Origin: Campanula takesimana
Lineage: Eukaryota; Streptophyta; Magnoliopsida; Asterales; Campanulaceae
Direction: 5' to 3'
DNA: 64,000 bases
Assembly (NCBI GenBank): GCA_026119855.1
Contig: JAOWBW010000386.1
Location: 124,001 to 188,000, forward strand
Both the position numbers and the translations under genes were made by a program. Below, in pieces: positions 45,554-57,633 of this stretch (position 1 is its first letter; the number at the start of each line of letters is the position of its first letter). Under the pieces are notes generated by a model. The model did not search any database, was not told the origin of the DNA, and saw only the letters and a program-made list of their open reading frames with translations.

Positions 45554-46775
45554 CAGGGTTACCTCTGTTCTGGATGAAGGCATGGACATTGAGCCTGAGG
45601 CTGAGAAGGATGATGCTGATGAAGTGGATCAGAATGTTGGTGGTGATGGCGCAGCTCCTCCTGAGCCTACTGCTGTGCCCACTGTCCAACCTGACTTTAT
45701 TGCGCCAGAGATTCCAGCGCCTCCTCCTGCTGCTGATCCTATCCCAGAAGATTCTGATAAGGATGGTGCCACTGCCTCTGAAAGCAGTGAACATTCTTCT
45801 GCGCATAGATCTCCTGCGCATCTGTCTCCTCCGCGCCAGTCCCCTCTTGATCCCATCTCCACAACCTCTCCTCCCAAGACAACAGAGCAACCGCCTCCTG
45901 CTACCTCAACGGTTCCTACAGTATCTACCTCGTCTCTCTCCTCCTCAAATGAGCTGCGCCAGATCTTACAAGCCTTGAATTCCATTCAACTGAATCAAGT
46001 TGCTGCGCAGTCTCAGATGGCTCAACTCATCACTGCGCAAACCGCTATTCAAGATCAACTTGATGCGCAGCGATTGGAGATTGCTGCCATTAAGAGGGAG
46101 AATGCATCAAAGGCAAGTCTCTCTACCGGCCCCTCTGCGCAGCGAGTCCCTGATGACTTAGATAAAATGGTCCTGGACTCACTTAAGTCAATAGCTGGGA
46201 TGCTTGAAAATGTGTGCACCTATGAAGCTATTGATGATGGGTTCAAGGAAATTCTTAGGAATCTGCGCAAGAACTTAGCAGATGGCTTATATGAGGGGTT
46301 TGCCAGCTTGGAAGCGCAGTTAGTAGAGAATATTACGCAAGGTGGACCTGCGCAAGCTAGTGCGCTCAACATGGAAGGTGTCGGGGAGTGCATAACTCAA
46401 GCTATGACGGACTTTGCTGATGGGTTCAACGCAAGGATGGATCAAGCAATGTTTGACATTCAAGCCAGCGTGAACACCCAGCGCCTCCACACCGACACTC
46501 GCCTTGAAGCTACGCAGGCCACCATCATTGACACCATCAATGCTGCTGAGAAGTCATATTTCAACCAGATGTCTGGGCATCAGATGGCCTACGCAGCAAA
46601 CTTCCGAGAACTGCAAGCAGACAACAGGGATGTGCGCAGAGGGATCACAGTTTATGTTGAAGAAGCTGTTGCATTCAAAGAAAAGTTTCAAGCGCTCAAA
46701 GTTGAGCTTATGAACAAGTTCAACAGCCTGCTGAATGAGCTGCGTGAAGCCCTGCACCGGATCAACATAGATTAG

Positions 46776-47270
46776 GCTCTATGTAATTTTTGCTTTTGGG
46801 CAAGGTATATTCCTTTTTGTGCGCATTTTTGTCGTTTTTCTTATTCAAACTTGTAATTCTCAACTCTTAACAGTCCAAGTTTTAATGAGAAAAATCGCAT
46901 CATTAGTTTCTAAAAAAAAAAAAACCTTGTTCAATTCAAACTATTCGTTTGTGGAACAATGAATGTTTTATTTCACCTCATGCGCATACTATTAACTGCT
47001 CACATTTTCTACGCATAATTTTAAAACATTCAGTTTAAACGCATACTTAAAACTAAAACTCATATCATTTGTATGCGCTGCATGTTATTTCTGTCTTTCC
47101 CATACTGTAAGTTAATCTTTTGGATAGACTAGAAATCTATAGCATAGGCTAGTGTGTGCATTGACTTGAGGCATGATTTACCATTTTCATTTTTATGGAC
47201 ATGTTATTATCAAGTACAATGAATTGCCTTTGTTATAGTAGGTAATGGCATCAATCATTTAGGGGGAGAT
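46776..47270 (+). other. Copia 3' untranslated region with polypurine tract
   Basis: Non-coding stretch after the third ORF, with scattered TGCGCAT motifs. It ends with AGGGGGAGAT at 47261-47270 directly before the 3' LTR, the second-strand primer. Confidence 0.8.
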
Positions 47271-48701
47271 TGTTGGGTATGCTTCTCTTTTAACCCTCCT
47301 AATTTTGTTAGAATTGATTGATACCATCACCTAAGAATATTGGACTTTAGGACCCTATGTAAGAAGTTTTATAACTTCAATTTTTAGCTTAGTCCATTTC
47401 ATAGTATAGGCTTAGAATATAGGGCTCAGAGCGAAAAGGAATGAAGATCTAAGCAAGTCTGTGGTCTCTGCGTAGGACTTCTCTGCGCAGTACACCACTG
47501 CGCAGGTCTCTCCTGCGCAGCATTCTATCTTGCTCAGTTTTCAATGCATTCTGATCACCTAACTTGGAAAGCGCTTAGAAGATGCACGCTTATTAAAAAT
47601 GCTAAGGTGTGCAGAATCGACAAAGCAAGCACACTCAGCAGATCCAACGGTGGAGACGCGCTCAAGAGAAATATTTCAAATGAAGACAGCTGTCAACCTT
47701 CTAGAAGAAGCTTTTGAATTTGGTCTTCATGCTCAGTCTCCAACGGCTCTAAAACACCTGCGCACCAATCATATTATGCCAGGTCATCAACTTTAATCAG
47801 ATCTCCAATGGCTATAAAGGACACCTGTGCACCAATCATATCGTGTCAGCTCATCGTCCTTGCTCAGAGCTCCAACGGCTAGTTTTAAGCTCTCTGCTAT
47901 AAATAGCCAGCTCATCTTCATTTCCAAGTTGCTAGAGTTTGTGCTTTCATAAGTATCCTTGAAGTTAAGAAGATTGCTGCTAATATTCCCAGATTCAAGA
48001 TCAACCTTCAAACCTTCATACCTTCAAACTCCTGCCCAGATCCTAAGCCTTATCACCAGAATTCTTCGTGCTCTTCATCTCATAGATTCATAGAACCCAG
48101 AATTTCTGACACACACACACCTCTTGAAGCTTCGATCATTTAGATCATACTTCTTGAGATACACCGGTTTAGTCTAGGATTTGCTCTTCATAGATTACAG
48201 ATCTTTGAGATAGTTTGTTCTTCATTGATGTATTTTGTAACTCTCTCATATAATAAGATCTCCATTAGAAAATCCAAGACTAACCATCTTGGTAGAGGAC
48301 GTAGATCTTTCATTGAACGAACCTCTCCAAATAGTCTGTTCATTATTCTCGCTATTTATTTCCTGCTTAATCAATTCTGAATTACCGCTTTGTTTGATCT
48401 TTCAGATTGCTATACTTTGCTGCTGTGCTTGTTATTGCTTATTGCCTTAGAATCCTTTTTATCCAACACTTTAAGCCAAAACTTAGCGCGTGCGTTTTTA
48501 TCTCTGCGCAGCTTTTTCCTGCGCAGGTGCTGCTTAAACTTCCGCTGCATTTCACACTCTCTCTGCGCACTATACTTAGCTTATTTGAGAACTGTGCGCA
48601 TAAGCCATTGATTTGCAAAAGGGTTTGAAAAGAATTTTAAAACGCTATTCACCCCCCCCTCTAGCATTTTTCATACCCTTGTTGCCCCTTTGGGACCAAC
48701 A
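47271..48701 (+). repeat. 3' LTR of the Copia element (1431 bp)
   Basis: Same start and end as the 5' LTR. It carries one additional CTGCG-type unit near 47466-47485 (CTCTGCGTAGGACTT) that explains part of the length difference. Confidence 0.93.
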
Positions 48702-49225
48702 CTAAAAAATAAAAAAAAATCCAAGAGCGATCAAATGATCCCCACAGAATTCAGACACATCAACATTTTGCATCCAGTACTTCCAATACATACAACCAAC
48801 GAAGTCCTACACTGGCGTAAAGTCCTTCACTGGCGTGAAGTCCTACACTGGCACAAAGTCCTACACTGGCACCAACGAAGTCCTATATTGGTGAGCAAGT
48901 AAGTCCTGACCAGGCACTATCGACCGTGACACTCCATCAACAACAAAGGGTATATTCAGAATTGGGTCATGGACTTTGATTCTTCAGTATGAGTTATTCT
49001 CTAAACTCTAAAACTTTACTTACTGCAGTATTACTTTCAAAATAATTTTCAAAATACCTCAAATGACCGTTTTTTGCGTGTTTTTAGAGTCGAACTACGT
49101 TTGGTCTGATTTCTTTCCGGAGGATACGTAGGCAGCTTTCTAGCACGACCATACCCAAAGTTCTAAATGGTGTCTTTTCTATCAACGACGCTACTTCTTC
49201 CATAAGTATCGTCGCTGAGGGGCTC
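48702..49225 (+). other. 3' end of the older Gypsy-type internal region
   Basis: Continues the sequence interrupted at 34013. 48806-48877 has four 18-bp units starting GAAGTCCTACACTGGCGT. CGGAGGATACGTAGGCAGC near 49115 is, in my experience, common in 3' regions of plant Gypsy elements. GCTGAGGGGCT at 49214-49224 is a polypurine-like tract just before the LTR. Confidence 0.65.
48806..48877 (+). repeat. 18-bp minisatellite, four units
   Basis: GAAGTCCTACACTGGCGT with small changes, a multiple of three, giving a VLHWRK/VLHWHK hexapeptide in one frame. Confidence 0.85.
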
Positions 49226-51908
49226 TATAGACACCCCATTTTGAACTCAAATTTATGATTACACTACTCTTGTGTCTCTCCTTTGTGCTTGGATGAAAAC
49301 TCGTTAGTTTCGTCATGTTTCATTAAGTTTCTAACTGACTCCGTTAGTCAAGGGCTAAACTAAACAAAGAAACTTTAGACAAGGAAAAAACAGTATTAAA
49401 ACACTGGATGCCTCGTATGAGACATCAATATCTCGTACAAGACATCTTCTCTGTCTGCGGACTTAATCCACTTTCCTTCTCCGTCCCGATCTCTTTCTTG
49501 GCCAGCACTCTCCTAATCCGGGGAATATCTAATAGGAGGCTTCCTAGGTGATTTCCTACTGATTTTCTACCTCCTTTAACCTCTCCAAATAAAGACTCTA
49601 TTTCCTACTAAACTTAGGACTCCTAGGCTTGGTCCCTAAGTAATCCAATACTTATAAGGGCCAATTGCAATTCGGTTACCTAAGTTTTACAAAATTTTGC
49701 AATTGGTTACCAGGTTTGTTAAAGTTGCTATTAGGCTCCTCAGTTTACTGAACCGTAGCAATCATGTGTAAATCCCATTACGTAGTTAAGAAACTAACGA
49801 AATGGAGCCCATGTGCGAAACATGTTAGATTTTAAGAGGGCAAACTTGCCATTTCATCAGGAAATTTAGCGAAACTAACAAGTTGGGAAAAATTGATCAA
49901 ATGTGTCCATATGTGTTAAAAATTTAACAAATTTCGTTACTCAAACACCATTTCCATCATTGTACACACAGTCACATGACACACACACACACATCAAACC
50001 CAAATCTGAAAATCAAAATCAAAATCTTCATATATCTGAGAAATCAAAATCAAAATCAAAATCTTCATATATATATCTGAGAAATGGAGAGGGGACAGAT
50101 TAACATAAAACTGAAGAGGCAGAGATGAAGTGGCGGAGAGGCGACGGCGGACAAGGACGGCAGAGAGGCGACGCCGGAGTTAGAATATCAACCCTGCCGA
50201 CGAGAAACTCCGGCGAAACACGGAAGATAAATTTCTCGTTCCACCGACCACCATCATCAACTGCCAAAAAGAATCAAAATACAACCACCACCAACGACAG
50301 CCACCCACCGAACGGAGAAACCCATTAACACAACCGTAATAAATCAAAAGTCCCATACCTGATTTCAAAACAAAATAACAAGGAAAGAGGTATTTTTTCT
50401 TCCTCGAATAATTTTTTAAAACAAACAATAAGAAAAACTCCAAGCCCTAACTAGAAAGATAGGGTTAGAGATAAATATGGATGTAAGTTTGATTTCAAAT
50501 CAAATCCAGATTATAATCGACTTGAAGTTGGTTTGGTCGAAGCCGTTTTAGGTGAAAATCTCTGCTCCCGGAGATTTGAATGCCCCTGCCGGATCAGGTC
50601 CAGAAAACTTGAATATCGCTCCGGAAATCTCTTCTGTTGGGCATGATTGGAACTCGGGGTGGAGCTTTCGGATGCAGTAATAAGTGGTGGCATAAGGGCG
50701 GCATCCGGTGGGAAAGAAAAACGACATGGCAGGCTGAGGAAGTGGTGCCGGCGATTGAATTAGGGACGCTGGATGTTAGCAAGAATGGTGAGGGGTGGGA
50801 AGTAAAAACCCTACCTCGAAGATTTAAGTTAATCTGCCTCTCTGCCGTCCTTGTCCACCGTCGCCTCTCCGCCACTTCATCTCTACCTCTTCGGTTTTAT
50901 GTTAATCTGTCCCCTCTCCATTTCTCAGATATATGAAGATTTTGATTTTGATTTCTCAGATATATGATGATTTTGATTTTGATTTTCTGATTTGGGTTTG
51001 ATGTGTGTGTGTGCTTGTGCGTGTGACTGTGAGTGCAGTGATGGAAATGGTGTTTGAGTAACGAAATTTGTTAAATTTTTAACACATATGGACACATTTG
51101 ATCAATTTTTTCCCAACCTGATAGTTTCGTTAAATTTCCTGATGAAATGGCAAGTTTGCCCTCTTAAAATCTCACATGTTTCGCACATGGGCTCCATTTC
51201 CTTAGTTTCTTAACTACGTAACGGGATTTACACCTGATTGCTCCGGTTCAGTAAACTGAGGAGCCTAATAGCAACTTTTACAAACCTGGTAACCAATTGC
51301 AAAATTTTGTAAAACTTAGGTAACCGAATTACAATTGGCCCTACTTATAAAATAGAGTTCTTTCACCACAAAAAGTGGTTAACAACTCTCTAATCAGTCC
51401 TCTCAAGAATCCCCTTTTTATTCCTCCCTCACACCTAAACACCATCAAAAAGTAATATTTTCAAGCCAAGTTCATCACAAAACTCTTGGATCTTCAAGGC
51501 CTTAGTCAATGCTATCAATTGGAATCTCAAGAACGCTTTAGGTAAACTCCTATGATTTTTATCTCTACTTCTCATCTCATTCTTTGTTTTAGAGTAGTGT
51601 AATACCATCAAAAGGATCAGCCTAGAGCCCCTCCAATCCATGGAGATGGTCTCGAAGCACATGATCCGACATTCCAACAATTAAGAAATTAATTATTGGC
51701 TTTATTTGTTTTAATTATTTGTTCTTTATTTGATTAAAAACACCTAAGCAAGACAGATCCTAGATCGGGTGCATTGGGTGCTCCTTGACCTTCCCAATCC
51801 ATAACTTAACCCCCAAACTCAAGAATCTCATGGTCCGTGTTCCGTTCAACAATATGGTGGCGACTCTCAAATCAAAAAGGCGAGCGGGTACCTTCTCGGA
51901 TGCAAACA
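49226..51908 (+). mobile_element. Gypsy-type LTR copy C, split by a MULE
   Basis: Matches copies A/B from TATAGACACCCC (first G changed) and runs past the promoter-like CTTATAAAATAG to GGATGCAAACA at 51908. About 990 bp without the MULE and its target duplication. It is preceded by an internal 3' region with polypurine tract and followed by a primer site, so a single LTR lies between two internal regions. Confidence 0.8.
49658..51341. mobile_element. Non-autonomous Mutator-like element with ~500-bp TIRs
   Basis: Begins GGGCCAATTGCAATTCGGTT and ends with its near complement. Flanked by perfect 9-bp duplications TACTTATAA (49649-49657 and 51342-51350). The inverted repeats reach to about 50170 and 50830. 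The centre (~660 bp) shows no transposase; a minus-strand frame at 50594-50875 resembles nothing I know but could be captured DNA. Confidence 0.93.
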
Positions 51909-51909
51909 G

Positions 51910-51927
51910 TGGCGACTCCGCTGGGGA
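51910..51927 (+). promoter_or_regulatory. Primer binding site after LTR C
   Basis: TGGCGACTCCGCTGGGGA, one base after the LTR end. It resembles the tRNA-Arg-type site I recall for Tat/Ogre Gypsy elements. Confidence 0.6.
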
Positions 51928-54068
51928 CGTAATTTAAGTGGGTTAGAATTGCGTACAAATTAGGTGTTTTAAATTTTTTAATTTTTTACAAAAATCTGGG
52001 GGCTGTTCTGCCTTTTTTCTGAAATTTTTGGACTGTTTCTATTCTAAATCTGTTCTGTTTTGAATCTGGGCTTCGAAAGATATGTCCCGTACGAGGCATC
52101 TTTTTTAAGCCGCCAAACACTCTTGAAATTTGACAAATTTGAAGTGTTTAAGGTTTCAATGATTGCTTAATTATTACCTTTTCATGTCTCATCATTATCA
52201 CCCATCTTTTTGTCTCAATCATTACAATCATTGGGTGATCATTAGGTCATGATTAGGTTTGTTAAAAAAAAAAAAAAAAAACTGGGGCTAGTTTTAAAAA
52301 TCGTAGTTTGGTCCCTGTACTTCAGAACTGCAGTTTGGTCCTTGAGTTCCAAAAAAAATCATAACAGTCCCAGATTTTCAGAAATTCCAGATCAGTCCCT
52401 GGACTTAAAAAAAATAAAAAATAAATCTTTGCTTGTTTTACTCCGTCCCCATATGTGCAATAAATAATTTATGTTATATACTCCCTCCGTCCCATTTGAA
52501 ATTTCACCATTTTGGTGATGGCACACAAATTATGGCAAGTGATGAGTGTAAAAAGGATTGTGAGAGGGAATAAATTAGTGGGTATGACATGTGGGGCCTC
52601 CAATTTAAGTGAGAAGAGAAAGTTAGTGAGTATGACAAGTGGGCCCCATAATTTAAGTATGTGAGAGGAAGAAGTGAGTGGGTATGACAAGTGGGCCTAT
52701 ATTTTTTTACTATTTTAGGAAATGGTGAAGCTTTTAACGGGACACCCATTTGGGTAATTGGTGAAGCTTCAAATGGGACGGAGGGAGTACATGTATTGTT
52801 TTTGCACTAACATCTCTTGTAGGGGCTATGAAAAAAATTAAGGATGAGTATTTACTCATTCTTGAGTTTATTTTGCACCCTCTAATGGGTAAAGTATTTC
52901 TATCCCTCTTCTTTATGTGGCCTTACATGCTTATGTGCTCCTTCTCTTCTCAAAATCATCTTTTCAAACTCAAACTACGTTGACCTGAGTCTCTTTTTCT
53001 TTTTCTGAAGATTGAGGGAAACGTAGGCAACCACTTTGGTCCGGTCAATCTTTTACTTGCTTTAAAAAAAAAAAAAAAAACTCTCTAGTTTACCTTAACA
53101 TCTAGAACTTGACTCTCATATATGTGCATGCATGAGATTAATTGCATTACATACCCTATAAGCCCGGGTCCCAATCGGAGGATGGATGTCGGTCAGCACT
53201 TCGTTGCCGGTCTCTCCAAAGATGGTGTACCCACTCCATGCCACACTCCTACGATCGTGTCCATGCGGAGCCTTAGCCGTAAGCCCTGCATCAATCTCAT
53301 GCATACATAATAGTCAATAGGACACTCCTTGAGACCGGTCGGTTCGATTCTTAGGATAATCTTTGCCCAAGATAACGCTTTTCATACAATCTATAATCCT
53401 CCCTTCATGAATTCTTGACGAATGTCCCTTCGGTAAAAAAAAAAATTGTTGAACAAAGGATTACGATGGCGAAATAAGAATTTTTCTACGTTCATCGAGT
53501 CTAGTCTCTTTCGCCATCAAGATCCTGCGTTTGATAATGTCCCTTTCGGTTGTCCCTAAACAAGAATTCATAAGGTTTGATTGCATAAAAGGCGTTGTTT
53601 AACAAAGTGCAAAACAATTACGGAATCACTTAGGTTTGGCTAAATTGAATGGTGGATTCCGATGATAATATGAGTCCTTTGCCCAAATTGTCCGTTTGGG
53701 AGAGTGCAATACATGTGAAAAACAAGGGGCTCATATTCTAGGGTGACAGAATCCACTATTCCAGGATATTAGATAGAAACCCCCCAAAACGGATTAAGTT
53801 CCGTCGGACCAAAATTAGGATTTAAAAAACTAAAATTCCGTGTTCTGTGCTAGATGCCTCGTACGAGACATCCTTGTCTCGTACGAGACATCTTCTTCTG
53901 TCCGTGTCAGTTTATGAGCTATGCTCGTTTGGTAAACCTCCACTCACTCTTAAGCCTATACATCTCATAAAGTCGACTTGTTGGGACCTTAATCTGGGTT
54001 TAACGCAATCTCTATACCGTTAGGTCCATCCGAATTGCAACTAGATCGTTCCAAACTCACCTGACACC
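51928..54068 (+). other. Long untranslated leader of the Gypsy-type element
   Basis: Non-coding. It carries a MITE (52481-52787), poly(A) runs, a GTACGAGGCATC motif near 52087 and a full copy of the LTR palindrome pair (TCTCGTACGAGACATC) at 53853-53892, just before gag. Confidence 0.6.
52481..52787. mobile_element. Stowaway-like MITE
   Basis: CTCCCTCCGTCCCATTTGAA and TTCAAATGGGACGGAGGGAG, perfect 20-bp ends, flanked by TA, 307 bp. The GGTGAAGCTT...GGGACACCCATTTGGG part is duplicated near the right end. Confidence 0.92.
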
Positions 54069-55426
54069 ATGACTGGAAGCAACGACACCAATACTGAAAA
54101 TCTCAATGAGGCCAAGGCTGAAATCTTGAAAGCCGCCAAGCAACTAGATGAGAAGCAATCTCACATAGACGCCTTAGTTACCGAGCTCCATGCATTGAAA
54201 TTCAAGAAAGCTAAGAAACAAAAGAAGAAGGATTATGAATCCCCCGCCTCCTCCGAAGATGAGGCATCCTCTAGAAAGAAAGACAAGAAGTCTAAGAAGA
54301 AGCACTATGAGTCCGACTCTTCTTCCTCCTCTTCCTCCTCTGATGACGAGGAACATGTCTCTAAAACTACCAAGTCAAATAAAGAAGGTAGTGGTGACAA
54401 CAAAAAGGTTGATTCTCCTGTGACCATGAATTACCTTGAAAAGAAGCTTGCCTCACTTGACACTCCAAAGGGATCGTTCACTCCTTTTTGATCCGGATTC
54501 TCTTCGACAATCCATCACCAAGCTTCCACGCAAGTATAAGACTCCCGATATGGCAAAGTTCAATGGCACCACTTGTCCTCGAGCTCATGTTGAAACCTAT
54601 ACTTGGGCCATGTTACCAATGGGTGTTGATGACAACATTTTAGCCCAATCTTTTCCTCAAAACCTTGGAGGGTGCTGCAAGAGATTGGTACATGTCACTT
54701 CCGATATCCACTAGGCTTGATTGGTCAGAAGCATGTCGAGTGTTCCAAAAATAGTTTGAGGACAACTCTACATACCACCCTACTAGGAGGGATCTTGAAC
54801 AAACCAAGAAACAACTAAATGAGTCTTTTGCTGATTTTGCTAGAAGGTGGAGGCTCAAACTCACAGAAATTGTTGAAAGACCTAGTCTTAAAGAACAAAT
54901 CCACATCTTTCTCCAATGTCTCCGTGAGGAATTTCAAGATAAGCTTGCCAGTAATTACTTTCCTAGCTTCATTGAGCTCCACAAATCTGGAATAAGGATT
55001 GATGACCTCCTCAAGTCTAAAAGAAAGAGTAGTAGTTATCGCTATGAACACAAATATTCATCCAAATAAGAAGCCTCCATCAATGCTGTAGCTTTCAACA
55101 ACCGAGGAAAAGGCAACTACTCCGCTGTTCCCCATCCCAAAAGAGAGAAGAAGGAAAGACACTATGACAAGCTAGAAGGGGTCACCCAAGGAGAACTCTT
55201 TGACATACTAATGGAAGCTAGAAAGATCACACCAAGATATCCTCCTACTACGCCAAGGGAATTCCCTACTAATCATGCTCATCATCTCTTATCCAAGTTC
55301 CATAGAGCCACCGGCCATAACAACGACACTTGTCACAATTTGAAGGATGTGATCCAAGATCTCATTGACAACAAGGAACTTGAAGCGCCAAATATCCTCA
55401 CCAACCCACTCCCTAACAAACTCTAA
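54069..55426 (+). pseudogene. Gypsy-type gag, broken, without pol
   Basis: ATG at 54069. The first 140 codons are highly charged (coiled coil, then Lys-rich and Ser-rich SDSSSSSSSSDDEE). A retrotransposon-gag-like part follows (KYKTPDMAKFNGTTCPRAHV; RRDLEQTKKQLNESFADFA; RRWRLKLTEIVE), with a C-terminal stretch including PREFPTNHAHHLL, KFHRATGHNNDTCHNLK. Breaks: a shift/stop near 54470-54490, a shift near 54660, a stop near 54752 and a stop near 55068. No protease or reverse transcriptase follows, so this is a gag-only or deleted derivative. Confidence 0.85.
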
Positions 55427-56215
55427 GCATGGAGAAGACGAAGCCTCAAGAATAAATCAAGATCAACCACATTGGGGCTACAACTATCCTCTCCCTTTCT
55501 TATAAGAAATAGAATAGGTTTTAATTTCCTAGTATGAACTCAAAGAGTCGTTCTGTCATTCTAGTCCATCTCCCTTCTCTCTAGTTTGTGTCAACTATCA
55601 AGCCTGTTTTGAATTCAAGTTATTAATAAAAGTCATTCCCATTTCCTATACACTACTCTAAGGTTGTTCTACCTTTTGAATATCTCTCTATTCATGAAAT
55701 GGATCCGCAAAAAATAAATGTCATTAATCTTAAAACTTGCAATTGATAATAGAAATGTCTAAACAAGTGAGAAGGCCTAGGGGCTATACATTACTATCAC
55801 CGCGCTCATGTCAGAAGTCGAAGGACCACAATAGAAGAAAGTCAAAGGCATTATCATTCCCAAACAAAAGTGGGGCTACCCAATTCAAGCTTTGAGAGTA
55901 AAAAAAAAAAAAACTCTCAAGCTTTCACAGCTCTACAAAAAAGGAGTTTCAACCACACACAATGAAGTAAAAAAGGAGGCCTCTCATCTCCTCCTACAAT
56001 GAAGATCAAATCCAAATGATGAAAAAAAATGAGACTCCTAACTTGAAGACCGTCTCCATCATCCGTAGATATCACTCATGAAGAAATCCGAAGAGCGCAC
56101 TAATGATTAGGCCTTCTCCTCAAAACTTGTCAAGACATTTCTAGATAATTCACTTGCAAAAATGAATTAAACAAACACTTAAGACATCAAAAATAAATAA
56201 TATGATCCATTAAAG
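55427..56215 (+). other. Gypsy-type element, non-coding tail
   Basis: Noncoding internal sequence. 56162-56215 repeats the AATTAAACAAACACTTAAGA... block seen at 32850 and, inverted, at 31045. It is cut at 56215 by the next LTR. Confidence 0.55.
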
Positions 56216-57633
56216 TGTTGGGTTTTGAGGCACCTTGCGCAGCGGAATAAAGCAATATGAAATTAACAAAACCCTAATCCCCAAGATCAATTCATGATGA
56301 TTAAATTAATAGCAAGATGAATTTTGAATACCAACCGTTGTAGAGCGTTTAAATTTTTCGGATCTACAAATCTTCAAGTCTTTAAGCTTTAGATTTGATC
56401 TCCTAGTTCTTCAAGTTCATCAGATCACGATCACAGGAACACGAACTTGAGATGATAAAGAAAGCATCCTCTATGTGTATCCACACGTGAACGAATATCT
56501 AGAACCATTCTAGATCTGGATTGCTAGACCCATTAGAAAACACTTTTCTAATCTTCAAACGCTATATGAATTTTGGTGTTCTTGATCTTTGATTCATAAT
56601 CTTGAATCAAGAATTATGTTTCTCAAACATATGGAGGCTACTAATAATGATACAATACCAACTAGGGCTGATTTGGGGTGTTTGAACATCTATTTATACT
56701 CATAGGTCCTTAACCCTTAAGGTATTTGAGTCTAAATCCCGTCATGTTCAAAACAGTCCAAAACAGCCTTCGAGCGGTTTGCACAGCCGCTCCTTTTAAA
56801 GCGCTCGGCCGAGTTGCATGGCCGAGTCCTTTAATCTGCGCTCCCGTGCACACTGCTCAGAATCATATATGCATTCGACAATGCACTGCACGGCCGCTCC
56901 TTTTAAGGCGTTCGGCCGTGCACCCCAAAAACTCAATTTTAGCCCTTTTAAACCATTCGTTCTATTGTGTGTGACCCCATAGGATTATATTAAGTTGGCA
57001 ATGAGTCCAACCAAGGTCAAACTCATAAATCATGAGCGGACTCTAGCAAGCCATCATGACTACCCAATTAATATAACTTAAACAAAGTTCGTCATCCTCA
57101 TAGAACATATCACAATCCTTTTGTCACGCGATATCATATTGGACACAAGTCATGGTCCACGTCAACTTATGTTGTCCAATGCTTTCTCGATCCCGAGTAG
57201 ATTGATATGAGCAAATAACATTGAACACTTCAATTTATTTGGGTACGGCCGTACACTATCATCAATCTCACTCATCGAGAGGCCAAGCAAATATCTCTCT
57301 TGAGGGAGGGACAAATCCCATCTTGACTTATCATTCTTCCCTACATGAATCCGATTATGCCAATCGTAGCCTTTATAACCACCCGGTTAGGGGTAGCGTT
57401 TGAGTACGTCAAACATAATGTTCATTATGTGGAATACTATGATAATCTCAGGTCTAAGGATAAATGATATAACTATTATGAGATTTAATTATGACATTTG
57501 ACCATGACATAAATCTCATAGGTGGGTCAAGTCCAATACTTGTTCTCCAACAAGTACCCATAAGCTTAATTTGTATCATATACACATGATCATCATATGA
57601 TCATCAATTAAACTTATATTAGTCCTTCATAAG

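Larger units (their letters stand above)
42015..46775 (+). pseudogene. Third ORF of the Copia element (env-like position), interrupted
   Basis: Encodes a large protein unrelated to gag or pol that I cannot assign. It starts at ATG 42015. 42015-42146 (44 codons, Ser/Glu/Pro-rich) ends at a possible donor, and 42761 follows a TTTGCGCAG acceptor. A globular part (about 42761-43600) includes VHPNHIRRLCDFDVGD; a Lys/Pro/Ala-rich linker and a C-terminal coiled coil (about 45950-46130, ILQALNSIQLNQVAAQSQ) follow. Breaks: a shift near 42970, a TAG at 43630 and a solo LTR at 44141-45553. The frame matches exactly on both sides of the solo LTR once one target-site copy is discounted. Position matches the env-like gene of Sireviruses. 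Confidence 0.65.
34014..48701 (+). mobile_element. Sirevirus-type Copia LTR retrotransposon, full length but decayed
   Basis: 14.7 kb between perfect 5-bp duplications CTAAA (34009-34013 and 48702-48706). LTRs at 34014-35434 and 47271-48701, primer site at 35437, polypurine tract at 47261-47270. Order: gag, protease, integrase, reverse transcriptase, RNase H, then a long extra ORF region. The large LTRs, the long coiled-coil gag and the extra 3' ORF suggest the Sirevirus/Maximus lineage. All coding parts carry stops or shifts. A foreign solo LTR lies at 44141-45553. Confidence 0.92.

Noticed and set aside
48806..48877. CRISPR-like short repeats
   Set aside because: Contiguous 18-bp minisatellite without spacers in a plant genome.
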